Shown here: one piece after another, positions 1 through 7,749 of the stretch
Numbering within the stretch: position 1 is the first letter of the stretch
Layout of the letters: each line of letters opens with the position of its first letter
Origin: DATCVR01 sp036566745
GTDB taxonomy: Bacteria; Actinomycetota; Actinomycetes; Jiangellales; Jiangellaceae
Length of the DNA stretch: 21,172 bases
Reading direction: 5' to 3'
Assembly: GCA_036566745.1 (NCBI GenBank)
Contig: DATCVR010000310.1
Span: 1 to 21,172 of the forward strand
Translations under genes and position numbers: made by a program
The notes under the pieces: generated by a model
Database searches by the model: none
What the model saw: the letters and a program-made list of their open reading frames with translations, nothing else
What the model was told of the DNA's origin: nothing

Positions 1-308
1 TGCTTCCGGTCGACGAGGCCGTCGTCGACAGCGACGCCGCGATCGGCGATCCGGCGACCGGGAGCGGCACCACGGTGGGGCTTGCCGTGGGCGCCGGGTA
101 TGAGTGCGTCCTGGTGCTGGTCACCCCGGGTGCGGTGACGGCCTGGGTACCGGACCGGATCAGTCTGGAGCCGGGTGAGATCGGGTGCACGCCGGGTGCT
201 GCGTTGACCGCCGCCACCGCGAGCACCGCGAACGGCGCCGCGTTGAATGGTGCCGCGGCGAGCGACGACGCGTGGGTCGGCGCCGCGCTGAGCGGAGCGA
301 CCTCATGA
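1..308 (+). CDS. C-terminal part of an unidentified protein (5' end outside window)
   Basis: An open frame enters from the left edge (first full codon at base 3) and runs about 101 codons to a TGA at 306-308. I do not recognise the family. The visible part is acidic at first, then has a short hydrophobic stretch around GYECVLVLVTPGAVTAWVP, and ends in a low-complexity Ala/Thr/Asn/Ser tail. An internal ATG-like start (GTG at 75) exists, but the frame is open upstream of it, so the real start is probably outside the window. Its stop overlaps the start of the next gene as ATGA, which suggests one transcript and coupled translation with the penicillin-binding protein. The function is unknown; a cell-envelope role would only be a guess from the neighbour. 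Confidence 0.55.
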   Translation, partial: LPVDEAVVDSDAAIGDPATGSGTTVGLAVGAGYECVLVLVTPGAVTAWVPDRISLEPGEIGCTPGAALTAATASTANGAALNGAAASDDAWVGAALSGATS

Positions 309-2197
309 GGCGCCCACGTCGGATCGCGGCGGTGGCCCTGGCGGGGGCGCTCGCGGCTGCCACCCTGTCCGCCTGCAGCTCCGGCCCGGACGCCGACCCG
401 GTCGCGCAGGCGCTGGCCGAGGCATTCCAGGACGGCAGCTTCGACTCGGTGGCCTGGTCCGGCACCGATCCTGCCGCGGTGACCGCCGAGGCCGAGACAC
501 TGCTCGGTGGGCTCGCCGACGTCCCGCGCCAGGTCGAGGTGGACGACATCGAGCGCGTCGGCGACGACGACGGCCGCCGCGAGGTCACCCTCGAGTTCCG
601 CTGGGACCTCGACGGCTCCGATGCCGACTGGACCTACACGACCACCGCTGGGCTGGTCCTCGGCGACGGCGGCGACCCGGCCTGGGCCGTCGAGTGGCAG
701 CCGTCGGTGCTGCATCCGCAACTCGCCGCCGGTGCGACGCTGGCCGTCAGCCGGGTGCAGCCGCCCCGGGCCGACGTGCTGGGCGCGGACGGCACCGACA
801 TCGTCACCGAGCGGCCCGTCCACCGGATCGGCATCGACAAGACGAAGGCCGACGCCGGCTCGTGGGGCCCGTCGGCGGCCGCGCTCGCCGAGCTGACGGG
901 GATCGATCCCGCTGCCTATCCGGCGCGGGTCGAGCAGGCCGGAGAACGCGCCTTCGTCGAGGCCATCACGCTGCGCGAGCCCGACGCCGCCGACGTGCTC
1001 GCCGGCATCGAGGGCATCCCCGGAGCCGTCGCCCTGTCCGACACCCTGCCGTTGGCTCCCACCCGCGAATTCGCCCGCCCTGTCCTCGGCACCGTCGGCG
1101 AGGCGACAGCAGAGATCGTGGCGGAGTCCGGGGGAGCCGTCCAGGCCGGCGACGTCGTGGGCCTGTCCGGGATTCAGGCGCAGTACGACGAACAGCTGCG
1201 CGGCGTCCCCGGCATGACCGTCGAGGTGGTCCCGGCCGACGGAGCCGGCGAGGTGCTCTACGAGCGCGAACCCCAGCCGGGCACCGCGGTCACCACCTCG
1301 ATCGACACCGACCTGCAGGTCCGCGCCGAGGAAGTGCTGGCCGGGGTCGCCCCGCCGAGCGCGATCGTGGCCGTCCGGCCGTCGACCGGCGCGGTGCTCG
1401 CCGTGGCCAGCGGGCCGGGCGGTGACGGCTACTCCACCGCCACGCTGGGCCAGTACGCGCCCGGCTCGACGTTCAAGGTCGTCACCGCGCTGGCCCTGCT
1501 GCGCGCCGGGTCGACTCCGCAGACCGTGGTGCCCTGCACACCGACCGTCGAGGTCGACGGCAAGGGCTTCAAGAACTACGACGACTACCCGTCGTCGGCG
1601 CTCGGTGACATCTCGTTGCGCACGGCGATCGCGAACTCGTGCAATACGGCGCTGATCGACCAGCGCGACGCGGTGGCCCAGCCCGACCTGGCCGCGGCCG
1701 CGACGGCGCTCGGGCTCGCCACGCCGTCCGACCCGGGGGTTCCGGCGTTCGTCGGTGAGGTTCCGGGCGAGGCCGAGAGCACCGAGCACGCGGCGTCGAT
1801 GATCGGTCAGGGACGGGTGCTGGCTTCGCCGCTGGGGATGGCCGCCGTGGCCGCCTCGGTGGTGGCGGGCACCAGCGTGCAGCCCTGGATCGTCGACACC
1901 GCCGCGTCGCCGGCCGCTGCTCCCGGCGCGGTGACCGCCGAGGAGGCCGCCGTGTTGCGGGACCTGATGCGCGCGGTGGTCACCGAGGGCAGCGCGACGT
2001 TCCTCGGCGACGTGCCGGGCGATGCCGTGATGGCGAAGACCGGCACAGCCGAGTACGGCACCGAGACGCCGTTGCGGACACACGCCTGGATGATCGCTGC
2101 CCAGGGCGACCTGGCGGTCGCGGTGTTCGTCGAGGACGGTGAGTCCGGCTCACAGACCGCGGGGCCGCTGCTGGAGCGGTTCCTCAGCGGCGGGTGA
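305..2197 (+). CDS. Lipoprotein penicillin-binding protein (transpeptidase with MecA-like NTF2 N-terminal domain)
   Basis: A 630-residue class B-type penicillin-binding protein that would cross-link peptidoglycan stem peptides on the outer face of the membrane. A lipoprotein signal peptide is visible (two-Arg start, hydrophobic stretch, lipobox LSAC with Cys24). An NTF2/MecA-like domain follows at about residues 30-145, then a dimerisation domain at about 150-330, then the transpeptidase domain. All three active-site motifs are present: STFK with Ser388 as nucleophile, SCN at 445-447 and KTGT from Lys578. The start at 305 is preferred over an in-frame upstream GTG/ATG because it has GGAG at 294-297, overlaps the previous stop (ATGA) and begins the signal peptide exactly. 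Lipid anchoring instead of a transmembrane anchor is common for this actinobacterial PBP group. Resistance properties cannot be judged from sequence. Confidence 0.93.
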   Translation: MRRPRRIAAVALAGALAAATLSACSSGPDADPVAQALAEAFQDGSFDSVAWSGTDPAAVTAEAETLLGGLADVPRQVEVDDIERVGDDDGRREVTLEFRWDLDGSDADWTYTTTAGLVLGDGGDPAWAVEWQPSVLHPQLAAGATLAVSRVQPPRADVLGADGTDIVTERPVHRIGIDKTKADAGSWGPSAAALAELTGIDPAAYPARVEQAGERAFVEAITLREPDAADVLAGIEGIPGAVALSDTLPLAPTREFARPVLGTVGEATAEIVAESGGAVQAGDVVGLSGIQAQYDEQLRGVPGMTVEVVPADGAGEVLYEREPQPGTAVTTSIDTDLQVRAEEVLAGVAPPSAIVAVRPSTGAVLAVASGPGGDGYSTATLGQYAPGSTFKVVTALALLRAGSTPQTVVPCTPTVEVDGKGFKNYDDYPSSALGDISLRTAIANSCNTALIDQRDAVAQPDLAAAATALGLATPSDPGVPAFVGEVPGEAESTEHAASMIGQGRVLASPLGMAAVAASVVAGTSVQPWIVDTAASPAAAPGAVTAEEAAVLRDLMRAVVTEGSATFLGDVPGDAVMAKTGTAEYGTETPLRTHAWMIAAQGDLAVAVFVEDGESGSQTAGPLLERFLSGG

Positions 2198-2518
2198 GCT
2201 CCTGACGCGTCAGCAGGACGTGGCCCGTACGGGCTCGGCCGCTGGGACGAGGTGGCCTCTTACGTCGAGTTCATGGGCTACGCCCAGCCCTGGTACTCGG
2301 TGCGCGACGTGGACGCGCCGATCGGCGGCAGCATGGGCTACTTCAGCTGCTTCGTGCGCGACGGCGACCGCGTGTTCCTCACCTACTCCACCACGGGCCG
2401 TGGCAACGAACCGGTCAACGGGTCCGTCGTCCTGCCCGACATGACGCCCAGCGGGGAGGCGTGGGAAGACAAGCCCGAGGGCTGGCCCGAAGGGCGCAGC
2501 CCGTGCTGGTTCTGGCGG
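2198..2518 (+). pseudogene. Remnant of a DUF899 (thioredoxin-like) family gene
   Basis: Translated in the frame that continues straight on after the PBP stop codon, this stretch reads like the C-terminal half of a DUF899 protein: RWDEVASYVEFMGYAQPWYS, then GDRVFLTYSTTGRGNEPVNG, then EAWEDKPEGWPEGRSPCWFW. The N-terminal half expected for the family (about 100 residues or more) is missing. After CWFWR the reading turns into Pro/Arg-rich sequence that does not resemble the usual family ending and has no partner in another frame. There is no convincing ribosome binding site; the first possible start is GTG at 2252. I read it as a gene truncated at both ends. A short expressed ORF 2252-2755 cannot be excluded, but its second half looks non-coding. 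Confidence 0.7.
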
Positions 2519-2678
2519 CCGGCACGGCCACCACCACTGACGCGCCCTCGTCGTCGGCGCAGGCGACAGGTGACGGGCGGATCTTCCGGACGACGCGAAG
2601 CGCCCCCCGCGCGCTCGATCGGTGGGCGGCTCGCAGCTCAGGAACCGACTCACCCGCCGGCCCGGTTCACAGACGCTC

Positions 2679-3893
2679 TCAGGACGGCTGGCCGATGGCG
2701 GCGAGGAGGTCGGCGAACCACGGCGTGGACGGGTCGAAGGCCTTGCCACCCTTGATCCGGTCGAACTCGATGGCCCGCAGCCGCCCGCCGCGCTCCTCGT
2801 CGTGGCCGATCAGACCGCCCTCGCGACGCAGCGCGCACTCGACGGCGAGGTCGGTGCAGCTCTTGATGAGGCGGAGGTCGTCGGCGTTGGCGGCGGCCGA
2901 CCGGCTGAAGTACCCGCTCTTCTCGACCCGGACCTTGTCGGCGCCGAGGCGAGCCGCGAACTGCTTGGCGAACCACGCGCCCGGGTTGACCTTGTCGAGC
3001 TGGACGTGGCCGAACGGGTCGCGCGGGACCTCTTCGCCGGCCTCTTCCAGCTCGGCCACGATCGACTCGACCCCGGCGCCCTCGGACAGAAAGATGTTGA
3101 CGTTGCCGAGGTCGTCCATGATGGCGCGCAGCCGCCCGGCCTCGGTGTCGAGGTCGATGTCCTGCTCGGGCACGTAGACGCCGTGGACGTCCCAGCGGCG
3201 CGGGTCGAGGCCGATCTCTGGCACCCACTCCTGGGTCGCCAGCCAGCGCCGGTAGGCCCGCGCGGTGGCAGCCGTCAGCCAGCCGCAGTGGCGGCCCATG
3301 ACCTCGTGGATGACGAGGTGGCGGGGGTTGGAGGTGTGCTCGGAGATGACGTTGCGGGCGTACAGGGCGCCCTGCTCGGCGGCCGTCCAGGCGCCGAGGC
3401 TCTGGCGCACCGGCACGATGTCGTTGTCGACGGTCTTCGGCAGGCCTACCACGGTGAGGTCGTAGCCGTTGCCGGCGAGGTACGCGGCGAGGTCGGCCGC
3501 GGTGGTGTTCGTGTCGTCGCCGCCGATGGTGTGCAGCACGTCCACGCCGTCGCGAGCGAGCTGCTCGGCCGCCACGTGCAGCGGGTCCTGGCCCTCGGCC
3601 ACGAGGCCGCGCTTGACGCAGTCGGCGACGTTCGTGAGCTTGACCCGGCTGTTCCCGATCGGGCTGCCGCCGAAGCGGTGGAGGCGGTGGGCGCCGGCCC
3701 GGATCTCGGGGGTGATCGTGAGCGAGCGGCCGGTGAGCAGCCCGGCGTAGCCGTCGAGATAGCCGATGAGCTCGATCTCCGGGGCGATCTCGGTGTACCG
3801 CTCGATGAGTCCGCCCACGGCGGACGAGAGGCACGGGGCCAGCCCACCGGCGGTGAGCATGGCGACCTTGCGGACGGCTGTCTGTTCGGGCAT
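2679..3893 (-). CDS. pfp: Pyrophosphate-dependent 6-phosphofructokinase
   Basis: A 404-residue phosphofructokinase catalysing the phosphorylation of fructose 6-phosphate, in the PPi-using form reversibly. Two diagnostic positions point to pyrophosphate rather than ATP: GGDDTNT (124-130), with Asp127 where ATP enzymes have Gly, and PKTVDND (152-158), with Lys153 where ATP enzymes have Gly. Catalytic Asp156 and the substrate-binding MGRHCGW (199-205) are intact. The ATG at 3893 is chosen over upstream in-frame starts because GGAAGG lies about 10 nt before it and the conserved N-terminus (VAMLTAGGLAP) starts just after. PPi-PFKs are established in actinomycetes such as Amycolatopsis methanolica. 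It is divergent from aroG; glycolytic flux supplies PEP and the pentose pathway erythrose 4-phosphate for that enzyme, but a regulatory link is only inference. Confidence 0.92.
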   Translation of the reverse strand: MPEQTAVRKVAMLTAGGLAPCLSSAVGGLIERYTEIAPEIELIGYLDGYAGLLTGRSLTITPEIRAGAHRLHRFGGSPIGNSRVKLTNVADCVKRGLVAEGQDPLHVAAEQLARDGVDVLHTIGGDDTNTTAADLAAYLAGNGYDLTVVGLPKTVDNDIVPVRQSLGAWTAAEQGALYARNVISEHTSNPRHLVIHEVMGRHCGWLTAATARAYRRWLATQEWVPEIGLDPRRWDVHGVYVPEQDIDLDTEAGRLRAIMDDLGNVNIFLSEGAGVESIVAELEEAGEEVPRDPFGHVQLDKVNPGAWFAKQFAARLGADKVRVEKSGYFSRSAAANADDLRLIKSCTDLAVECALRREGGLIGHDEERGGRLRAIEFDRIKGGKAFDPSTPWFADLLAAIGQPS

Positions 3894-3966
3894 GACCGAG
3901 ACCTTCCACGCACAACGGAACGGGCGAACGTGCGGCGCGCACGGATTCGTGCGGCGGTGCGACGTC

Positions 3967-3997
3967 ACCATATCGCCGCTCGATGGGATCGTTTCAC
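3967..3997 (-). promoter_or_regulatory. Candidate promoter of the phosphofructokinase gene
   Basis: On the minus strand a TATGGT (-10, plus-strand 3967-3972) sits 19 nt after GTGAAA (-35-like, 3992-3997). This would give a leader of about 65 nt before the ATG at 3893. The -10 fits TANNNT; the -35 matches TTGACA at four positions, and the spacer is longer than ideal. The rest of the 3894-4159 gap holds the aroG promoter and a perfect 10-bp palindrome GATGATCATC at 4009-4018 of unknown meaning. Confidence 0.35.
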
Positions 3998-4122
3998 CGC
4001 CGTGGCGTGATGATCATCTCCTTTCTGGGCAGGGACATCCGTCGCGATAACGGGTACGCGGTGGCCAGCCCGGGGCGGCTCGCACGGACGACCTGGACGG
4101 GCTGTCCGGAAAATGGGCCACG

Positions 4123-4159
4123 ATGACCGGATCGTGGACGAACGCCTACGCTGGGGACC
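4123..4159 (+). promoter_or_regulatory. Leaderless-type promoter of aroG
   Basis: ATGACC (4123-4128, -35-like) lies 18 nt before TACGCT (4147-4152), which fits the actinobacterial -10 pattern TANNNT. The -10 ends 7 nt before the GTG at 4160, so transcription should start at or next to the start codon. A GGGGA inside those 7 nt could act as a weak ribosome site if transcription starts further upstream. Confidence 0.55.
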
Positions 4160-5521
4160 GTGATCTCGCCCCAGGACGCAGCCCTGTTCGACGAACTGAG
4201 CGCCGCGCTGGCAGCTCTCCCCGCCGCGCAGCAGCCCCAGTGGCCCGATTCCGGCGAGGTCGACGACGCCGTCACCACGCTGCGCCACGCGCCGCCGCTG
4301 GTCTTCGCCGGCGAGTGCGACCTCCTGCGTGACCGGCTGGCGGCGGTGTCGCGCGGCGAGGCGTTCCTGCTCCAGGGCGGCGATTGCGCCGAGACGTTCG
4401 ACGGCATCAGCGCCGACGACGTCCGCAACAAGCTCAAGACGCTGCTCCAGATGGCCGTCGTGCTGACGTACGCCGCCAGCGTCCCGGTGGTCAAGGTCGG
4501 CCGGATCGCGGGCCAGTACGCCAAGCCCCGCTCGAAGCCCGACGAGACCCGCGACGGCGTCACCCTCCCGGCCTTCCGCGGCGACATCGTGAACGGCTTC
4601 GACTTCACCCCCGAGGCCCGCACCCCCGACCCGCGCCGCCTCGTCCGCGCGTACCACGCCTCGGCGGCGACGCTGAACCTCACTCGCGCGTTCGTCGGCG
4701 GGGGTTACGCCGACCTGCGCCAGGTCCATGCCTGGAACACCGACTTCGTCCGCACCTCGCCGGCCGGGCAGCGTTACGAGCGCCTGGCCGGTCGCATCGA
4801 CCAGGCGCTGGCGTTCATGAAGGCCATCGACGCCGATCCCGAGCAGCTCCGCACGGTCGAGCTCTACTCCAGCCACGAGGCTCTCCTCCTCGACTACGAA
4901 ACGGCTTTGACCAGGGTCGATTCCCGCAGCGGCGCTCCCTACGACTTCTCCGCCCACTTCGTCTGGGTGGGCGAGCGCACCCGTCAGCTCGACGGCGCCC
5001 ACCTCGAGTTCGCCGCGCGCATCCGCAACCCGATCGGCGTCAAGGTCGGCCCCACCACCTCGCCCGACCATCTCCTGGCGCTGGCCGACAAGCTCGACCC
5101 CGAGCGCGAGCCGGGGCGGTTGACCTTCGTCACCCGGATGGGCGCGGGCACGATCCGCGAGGCGTTGCCGGCCCTGATCGAGAAGGCACGTTCGAGCGGT
5201 CTCGTCGCGTCCTGGGTCTGCGACCCCATGCACGGCAACACCTACGAGGCGCCCAGCGGCCACAAGACGCGCCGGTTCGACGACGTCGTCGACGAGGTCC
5301 GCGGGTTCTTCGAGGTCCACCGCGCGCTGGGCACCCACCCGGGCGGCATCCACGTCGAGCTGACCGGCGACGACGTCACCGAGTGCGTCGGCGGTGGCGA
5401 CCCGATCGCCGAAGACGGGCTCGCCAGCAGGTACGAGACGCTGTGCGACCCGAGGCTGAACCGCACGCAGTCCCTCGAACTGGCGTTCCTCGTCGCCGAG
5501 TTGCTCGAAGCGACCCGCTGA
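4160..5521 (+). CDS. aroG: Class II 3-deoxy-7-phosphoheptulonate (DAHP) synthase
   Basis: A 453-residue plant/mycobacterial-type DAHP synthase. It condenses phosphoenolpyruvate with erythrose 4-phosphate, the first step of aromatic amino acid synthesis, in the cytosol. Recognisable blocks are LLQGGDCAETF (71-80), KVGRIAGQYAKPRS (112-125), ELYSSHEALLLDYE (234-247), RIRNPIGVKVGP (288-298), WVCDPMHGNT (352-361) and GGIHVELTGDDVTE. The four metal ligands are Cys76, His358, Glu400 and Asp430; each is offset by exactly 11 from the positions I recall for the M. tuberculosis enzyme (87, 369, 411, 441), so the enzyme looks fully active. The GTG start fits both family length and the leaderless promoter. 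A hairpin follows the stop. In mycobacteria this enzyme works with chorismate mutase and is feedback inhibited; no chorismate mutase gene is seen here. Confidence 0.96.
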   Translation: MISPQDAALFDELSAALAALPAAQQPQWPDSGEVDDAVTTLRHAPPLVFAGECDLLRDRLAAVSRGEAFLLQGGDCAETFDGISADDVRNKLKTLLQMAVVLTYAASVPVVKVGRIAGQYAKPRSKPDETRDGVTLPAFRGDIVNGFDFTPEARTPDPRRLVRAYHASAATLNLTRAFVGGGYADLRQVHAWNTDFVRTSPAGQRYERLAGRIDQALAFMKAIDADPEQLRTVELYSSHEALLLDYETALTRVDSRSGAPYDFSAHFVWVGERTRQLDGAHLEFAARIRNPIGVKVGPTTSPDHLLALADKLDPEREPGRLTFVTRMGAGTIREALPALIEKARSSGLVASWVCDPMHGNTYEAPSGHKTRRFDDVVDEVRGFFEVHRALGTHPGGIHVELTGDDVTECVGGGDPIAEDGLASRYETLCDPRLNRTQSLELAFLVAELLEATR

Positions 5522-5538
5522 CAGCGAGCCGCCGGCTG

Positions 5539-5557
5539 GCCCGCGACCGTCGCGGGC
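5539..5557 (+). terminator. Hairpin after aroG
   Basis: A perfect 8-bp stem (GCCCGCGA / TCGCGGGC) with a 3-nt CCG loop begins 18 nt after the aroG stop. It has no T-run, as is common for actinobacterial terminators. It separates aroG from the promoter of the threonine aldolase gene, which starts its own transcript. Confidence 0.55.
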
Positions 5558-5574
5558 GGGCATCCACCCGCGCT

Positions 5575-5586
5575 TAATCTTGCGGT
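5575..5586 (+). promoter_or_regulatory. Leaderless-type -10 element of ltaE
   Basis: TAATCT at 5575-5580 fits TANNNT and ends 6 nt before the GTG at 5587. No Shine-Dalgarno-like sequence lies between them. A clear -35 hexamer is not visible upstream, where the aroG hairpin occupies the space. The arrangement predicts an mRNA starting at the start codon. Confidence 0.6.
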
Positions 5587-6606
5587 GTGACGATCGATCT
5601 GCGCAGCGACACCGTGACCAGGCCGACCCCCGAGATGCTCGCGGCGATGGCCGCGGCCGAGGTCGGCGACGACGTATACGGCGAGGACCCCACCGTCCAG
5701 GCCCTGGAACAGCAGGTGGCCGGCCTGCTCGGGCATGAGGCCGGGCTGTTCACCGTCACCGGGTCGCTGGCCAACCTCCTGGGCGTGCGCGCTCACGTCC
5801 GGCCTGGTCAGGAGCTGTTGTGCGAGGCGCAGGCGCACGTGGTCCGGGCCGAGATGGGGGCGCACGCCGTGTGGCACGGCGTCACCACCCGGACGTGGTC
5901 GCACCCGCGGGGTGGCGTCGACCTGACCGCCCTGGGCGGACTGATCGCTCCTGAGGTGCCCTATCTCGTCTCGACGGCCGCGATCGCCGTCGAGAACACC
6001 CACAACTTCGCCGGCGGCACGGTCCAGCCGATCGACGACCTCGTCGGGCTGCGTGAGCTGGTCGAGGGCACCGGCGTGAATCTGCACCTCGACGGTGCCC
6101 GGCTCTGGAACGCGCATGTCGCGACGGGTGTCGAGCTGGCCGCGTACGGGCGGCTGTTCGACACGGTGTCGGTGTGCCTGTCCAAGGGTCTCGGTGCTCC
6201 GGTGGGGTCGGTGCTGGTCGGATCGGCCGAGGTCGTCGCGGAGGCGCGCGAGTGGCGCAAGCGGATGGGAGCCGGCTGGCGGCAGGCCGGGGTGCTCGCG
6301 GCGGCGGGGCGGTACGCCGTGGACCACCACGTCGAGCGGCTCGCCGACGACCACGCCAACGCCCGGCTGATCGCCTCGATCGTGGCCGATGCCGCGCCGG
6401 TAGTCGATCCCGACACGGTCGAGACCAACATCGTGCTGCTCGACGTGGGTGCGAGGGCGGGCGGCCTGGTCGCCGAGGCGGCGTCGGCCGGAGTGCGGAC
6501 GATTCTGGTCGCTGCGGGGGTGGTCCGGCTGATCACCCATCTCGACGTCACCCAGGAGCAGGCGCGGACGGCGGGGGAGACCCTCGCGAAGCTGCTCACC
6601 GACTGA
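5587..6606 (+). CDS. ltaE: Low-specificity L-threonine aldolase
   Basis: A 339-residue fold-type I PLP enzyme that cleaves threonine (and allo-threonine) to glycine and acetaldehyde. The N-terminus IDLRSDTVTRPTPEML and GDDVYGEDPTV are family signatures. The cofactor-binding Asp is in HLDGARLWNA (Asp169), and the Schiff-base lysine is Lys200 in SVCLSKGLGAPVGS. Length is typical for the family. The GTG start is supported by the conserved N-terminus and the leaderless promoter; there is no ribosome site. Weak hairpin-forming sequence (6615-6628) follows the stop. The neighbours do not form an obvious pathway with it. Related beta-eliminating lyases share the fold, so the exact stereospecificity is open. 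Confidence 0.93.
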   Translation: MTIDLRSDTVTRPTPEMLAAMAAAEVGDDVYGEDPTVQALEQQVAGLLGHEAGLFTVTGSLANLLGVRAHVRPGQELLCEAQAHVVRAEMGAHAVWHGVTTRTWSHPRGGVDLTALGGLIAPEVPYLVSTAAIAVENTHNFAGGTVQPIDDLVGLRELVEGTGVNLHLDGARLWNAHVATGVELAAYGRLFDTVSVCLSKGLGAPVGSVLVGSAEVVAEAREWRKRMGAGWRQAGVLAAAGRYAVDHHVERLADDHANARLIASIVADAAPVVDPDTVETNIVLLDVGARAGGLVAEAASAGVRTILVAAGVVRLITHLDVTQEQARTAGETLAKLLTD

Positions 6607-6614
6607 GGTACGCA

Positions 6615-6628
6615 GCCCCGACCGGGGC
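6615..6628 (+). terminator. Small hairpin after ltaE
   Basis: A 5-bp G/C-only stem (GCCCC / GGGGC) with a 4-nt GACC loop starts 9 nt after the ltaE stop. It has no T-tail. It could terminate or protect the ltaE transcript, but the stem is short. Confidence 0.3.
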
Positions 6629-6727
6629 GTGACGATCGTCGTGTGGGCGCCCGCGCGAGGCCCGGGCGGTGCAACATGCCCTGACGTCGGCCGTGATCCC
6701 GAGATGCGAGACGGGTGCGTCCACATC

Positions 6728-6756
6728 TTGACGCCATCAACCTTTCTTTCCATCAT
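6728..6756 (+). promoter_or_regulatory. Promoter of the TauE/SafE gene
   Basis: TTGACG (6728-6733) is separated by 17 nt from CATCAT (6751-6756), giving matches of 5/6 and 4/6 to the vegetative consensus. The predicted transcription start is near 6763. The surrounding 6720-6780 stretch is markedly more A/T-rich than its neighbours, as expected of a promoter in this genome. Confidence 0.5.
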
Positions 6757-6780
6757 TACCTATCGGTTTGATGGACTAAT
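6755..6780 (+). promoter_or_regulatory. Imperfect inverted repeat over the tauE transcription start (candidate operator)
   Basis: The arms ATTA-C-CTATC and GATGG-AC-TAAT flank a 5-nt GGTTT centre. The outer four bases pair perfectly and the inner five match at four positions, with a one-base length difference between arms. A CCATCA at 6750-6755 adds another inverse copy of TGATGG. It covers the predicted start site, a typical place for a repressor. The regulator cannot be named from sequence. Confidence 0.4.
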
Positions 6781-6798
6781 TGGGAAGAGGTGGACGCC

Positions 6799-7749
6799 GT
6801 GAAGACGCTCGTCTTGCTCGGGCTGGTCGGCCTGGCCGCGCAGTTGGTGGACGGCAGCCTGGGCATGGCCTACGGCGTCACGTCGACCACCTTGCTGCTG
6901 GCCATCGGGACCAACCCGGCCGCGGCGTCGGCCACGGTCCACCTCGCCGAGATCGGCACGACGCTCGCGTCCGGCCTCTCGCACTGGCGCTTCGGCAACA
7001 TCGACTGGAAGGTCGTGCTGAAGATCGGCGTGCCCGGCGCTGTCGGTGCCTTCGCGGGCGCGACGTTCCTCTCGCGGCTCTCGACCGAGGTGGCCGCGCC
7101 GGTCATGGCGCTCATCCTGCTGACGCTCGGGCTCTACATCGTCGTCCGGTTCACCGCCTGGGGGCTGCCGCGCGGCAACCTGGGCAAGCCGCTGCGCACG
7201 AGGTTCCTCGCGCCGCTCGGGTTGGTGGCCGGCTTCGTCGACTCCACCGGTGGCGGGGGATGGGGGCCGGTGGGAACCCCGGCCATCCTGGCCAGCGGCC
7301 GTCTGGAGCCGCGCAAGGTGATCGGCTCGATCGACGCCAGCGAATTCCTCGTGGCGATCGCGGCCAGCATCGGATTCCTCGTCGGCCTCGGGTCGGAGAA
7401 CATCGACTTCTCCTGGGTGGCGGTCCTGCTCGCCGGCGGCGTGATCGCGGCGCCGATCGCGGCCTGGCTGGTCCGCCACATCCCGCCGCGCGTCCTGGGC
7501 TCGGCGGTGGGCGGGCTGATCGTGCTGACGAACACGCGCACGATCCTCAAGAGCGACTGGCTCGACGCGCCCGGGGGTGTCCGCAGCATCGTCTACGCGG
7601 TGATCGCCGTGGGCTGGGCGATCGCGCTGGCCTACTCGATCCGGGCCTACCTGGCCGATCGTGAGGCGGAGGCCGCCGAAGCCGCGGCGACCGCCGGTAC
7701 CGACCAGGCGGCGGAGCCTGACGACGACGTGACCCTCGGCCGGGTCTGA
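6799..7749 (+). CDS. TauE/SafE family membrane exporter (probable sulfite/organosulfur or other anion)
   Basis: A 316-residue integral membrane protein with about eight hydrophobic segments in two halves. The first half begins LVGLAAQLVDGSLGMAYG and the second has the repeat-like glycine motif VDSTGGGGWGPVGTPAIL, the duplicated pattern of the TauE/SafE (DUF81) family. A charged Ala/Glu-rich tail of about 40 residues follows the last helix. GTG at 6799 is preferred to the in-frame GTG at 6790 because GAAGAGG (6784-6790) lies 8 nt before it; at 6790 the ribosome site would overlap the start. Members export sulfite, sulfoacetate or related anions, but no sulfur-assimilation gene is in the window, so the substrate is not settled. 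A promoter with a likely operator lies directly upstream. Confidence 0.88.
   Translation: MKTLVLLGLVGLAAQLVDGSLGMAYGVTSTTLLLAIGTNPAAASATVHLAEIGTTLASGLSHWRFGNIDWKVVLKIGVPGAVGAFAGATFLSRLSTEVAAPVMALILLTLGLYIVVRFTAWGLPRGNLGKPLRTRFLAPLGLVAGFVDSTGGGGWGPVGTPAILASGRLEPRKVIGSIDASEFLVAIAASIGFLVGLGSENIDFSWVAVLLAGGVIAAPIAAWLVRHIPPRVLGSAVGGLIVLTNTRTILKSDWLDAPGGVRSIVYAVIAVGWAIALAYSIRAYLADREAEAAEAAATAGTDQAAEPDDDVTLGRV

Noticed and set aside
185..304. 40-codon N-terminal extension of the PBP
   Set aside because: The extension is Arg-rich shadow of the upstream gene, and the lipoprotein signal peptide starts at the ATG at 305 with its own ribosome site.
2210..2749. 179-codon minus-strand ORF opposite the DUF899 remnant
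   Set aside because: Arg/Pro-rich composition typical of antisense frames in GC-rich DNA; the plus-strand reading matches a known family.
2622..4010. 462-codon plus-strand ORF opposite the phosphofructokinase
   Set aside because: It is the mirror frame of a gene with full catalytic motifs; long antisense ORFs are expected at this GC content.
3965..5563. 532-codon minus-strand ORF opposite aroG
   Set aside because: Composition (Gly/Arg/Asp/Val runs without domain features) is that of a shadow frame; aroG motifs are on the plus strand.
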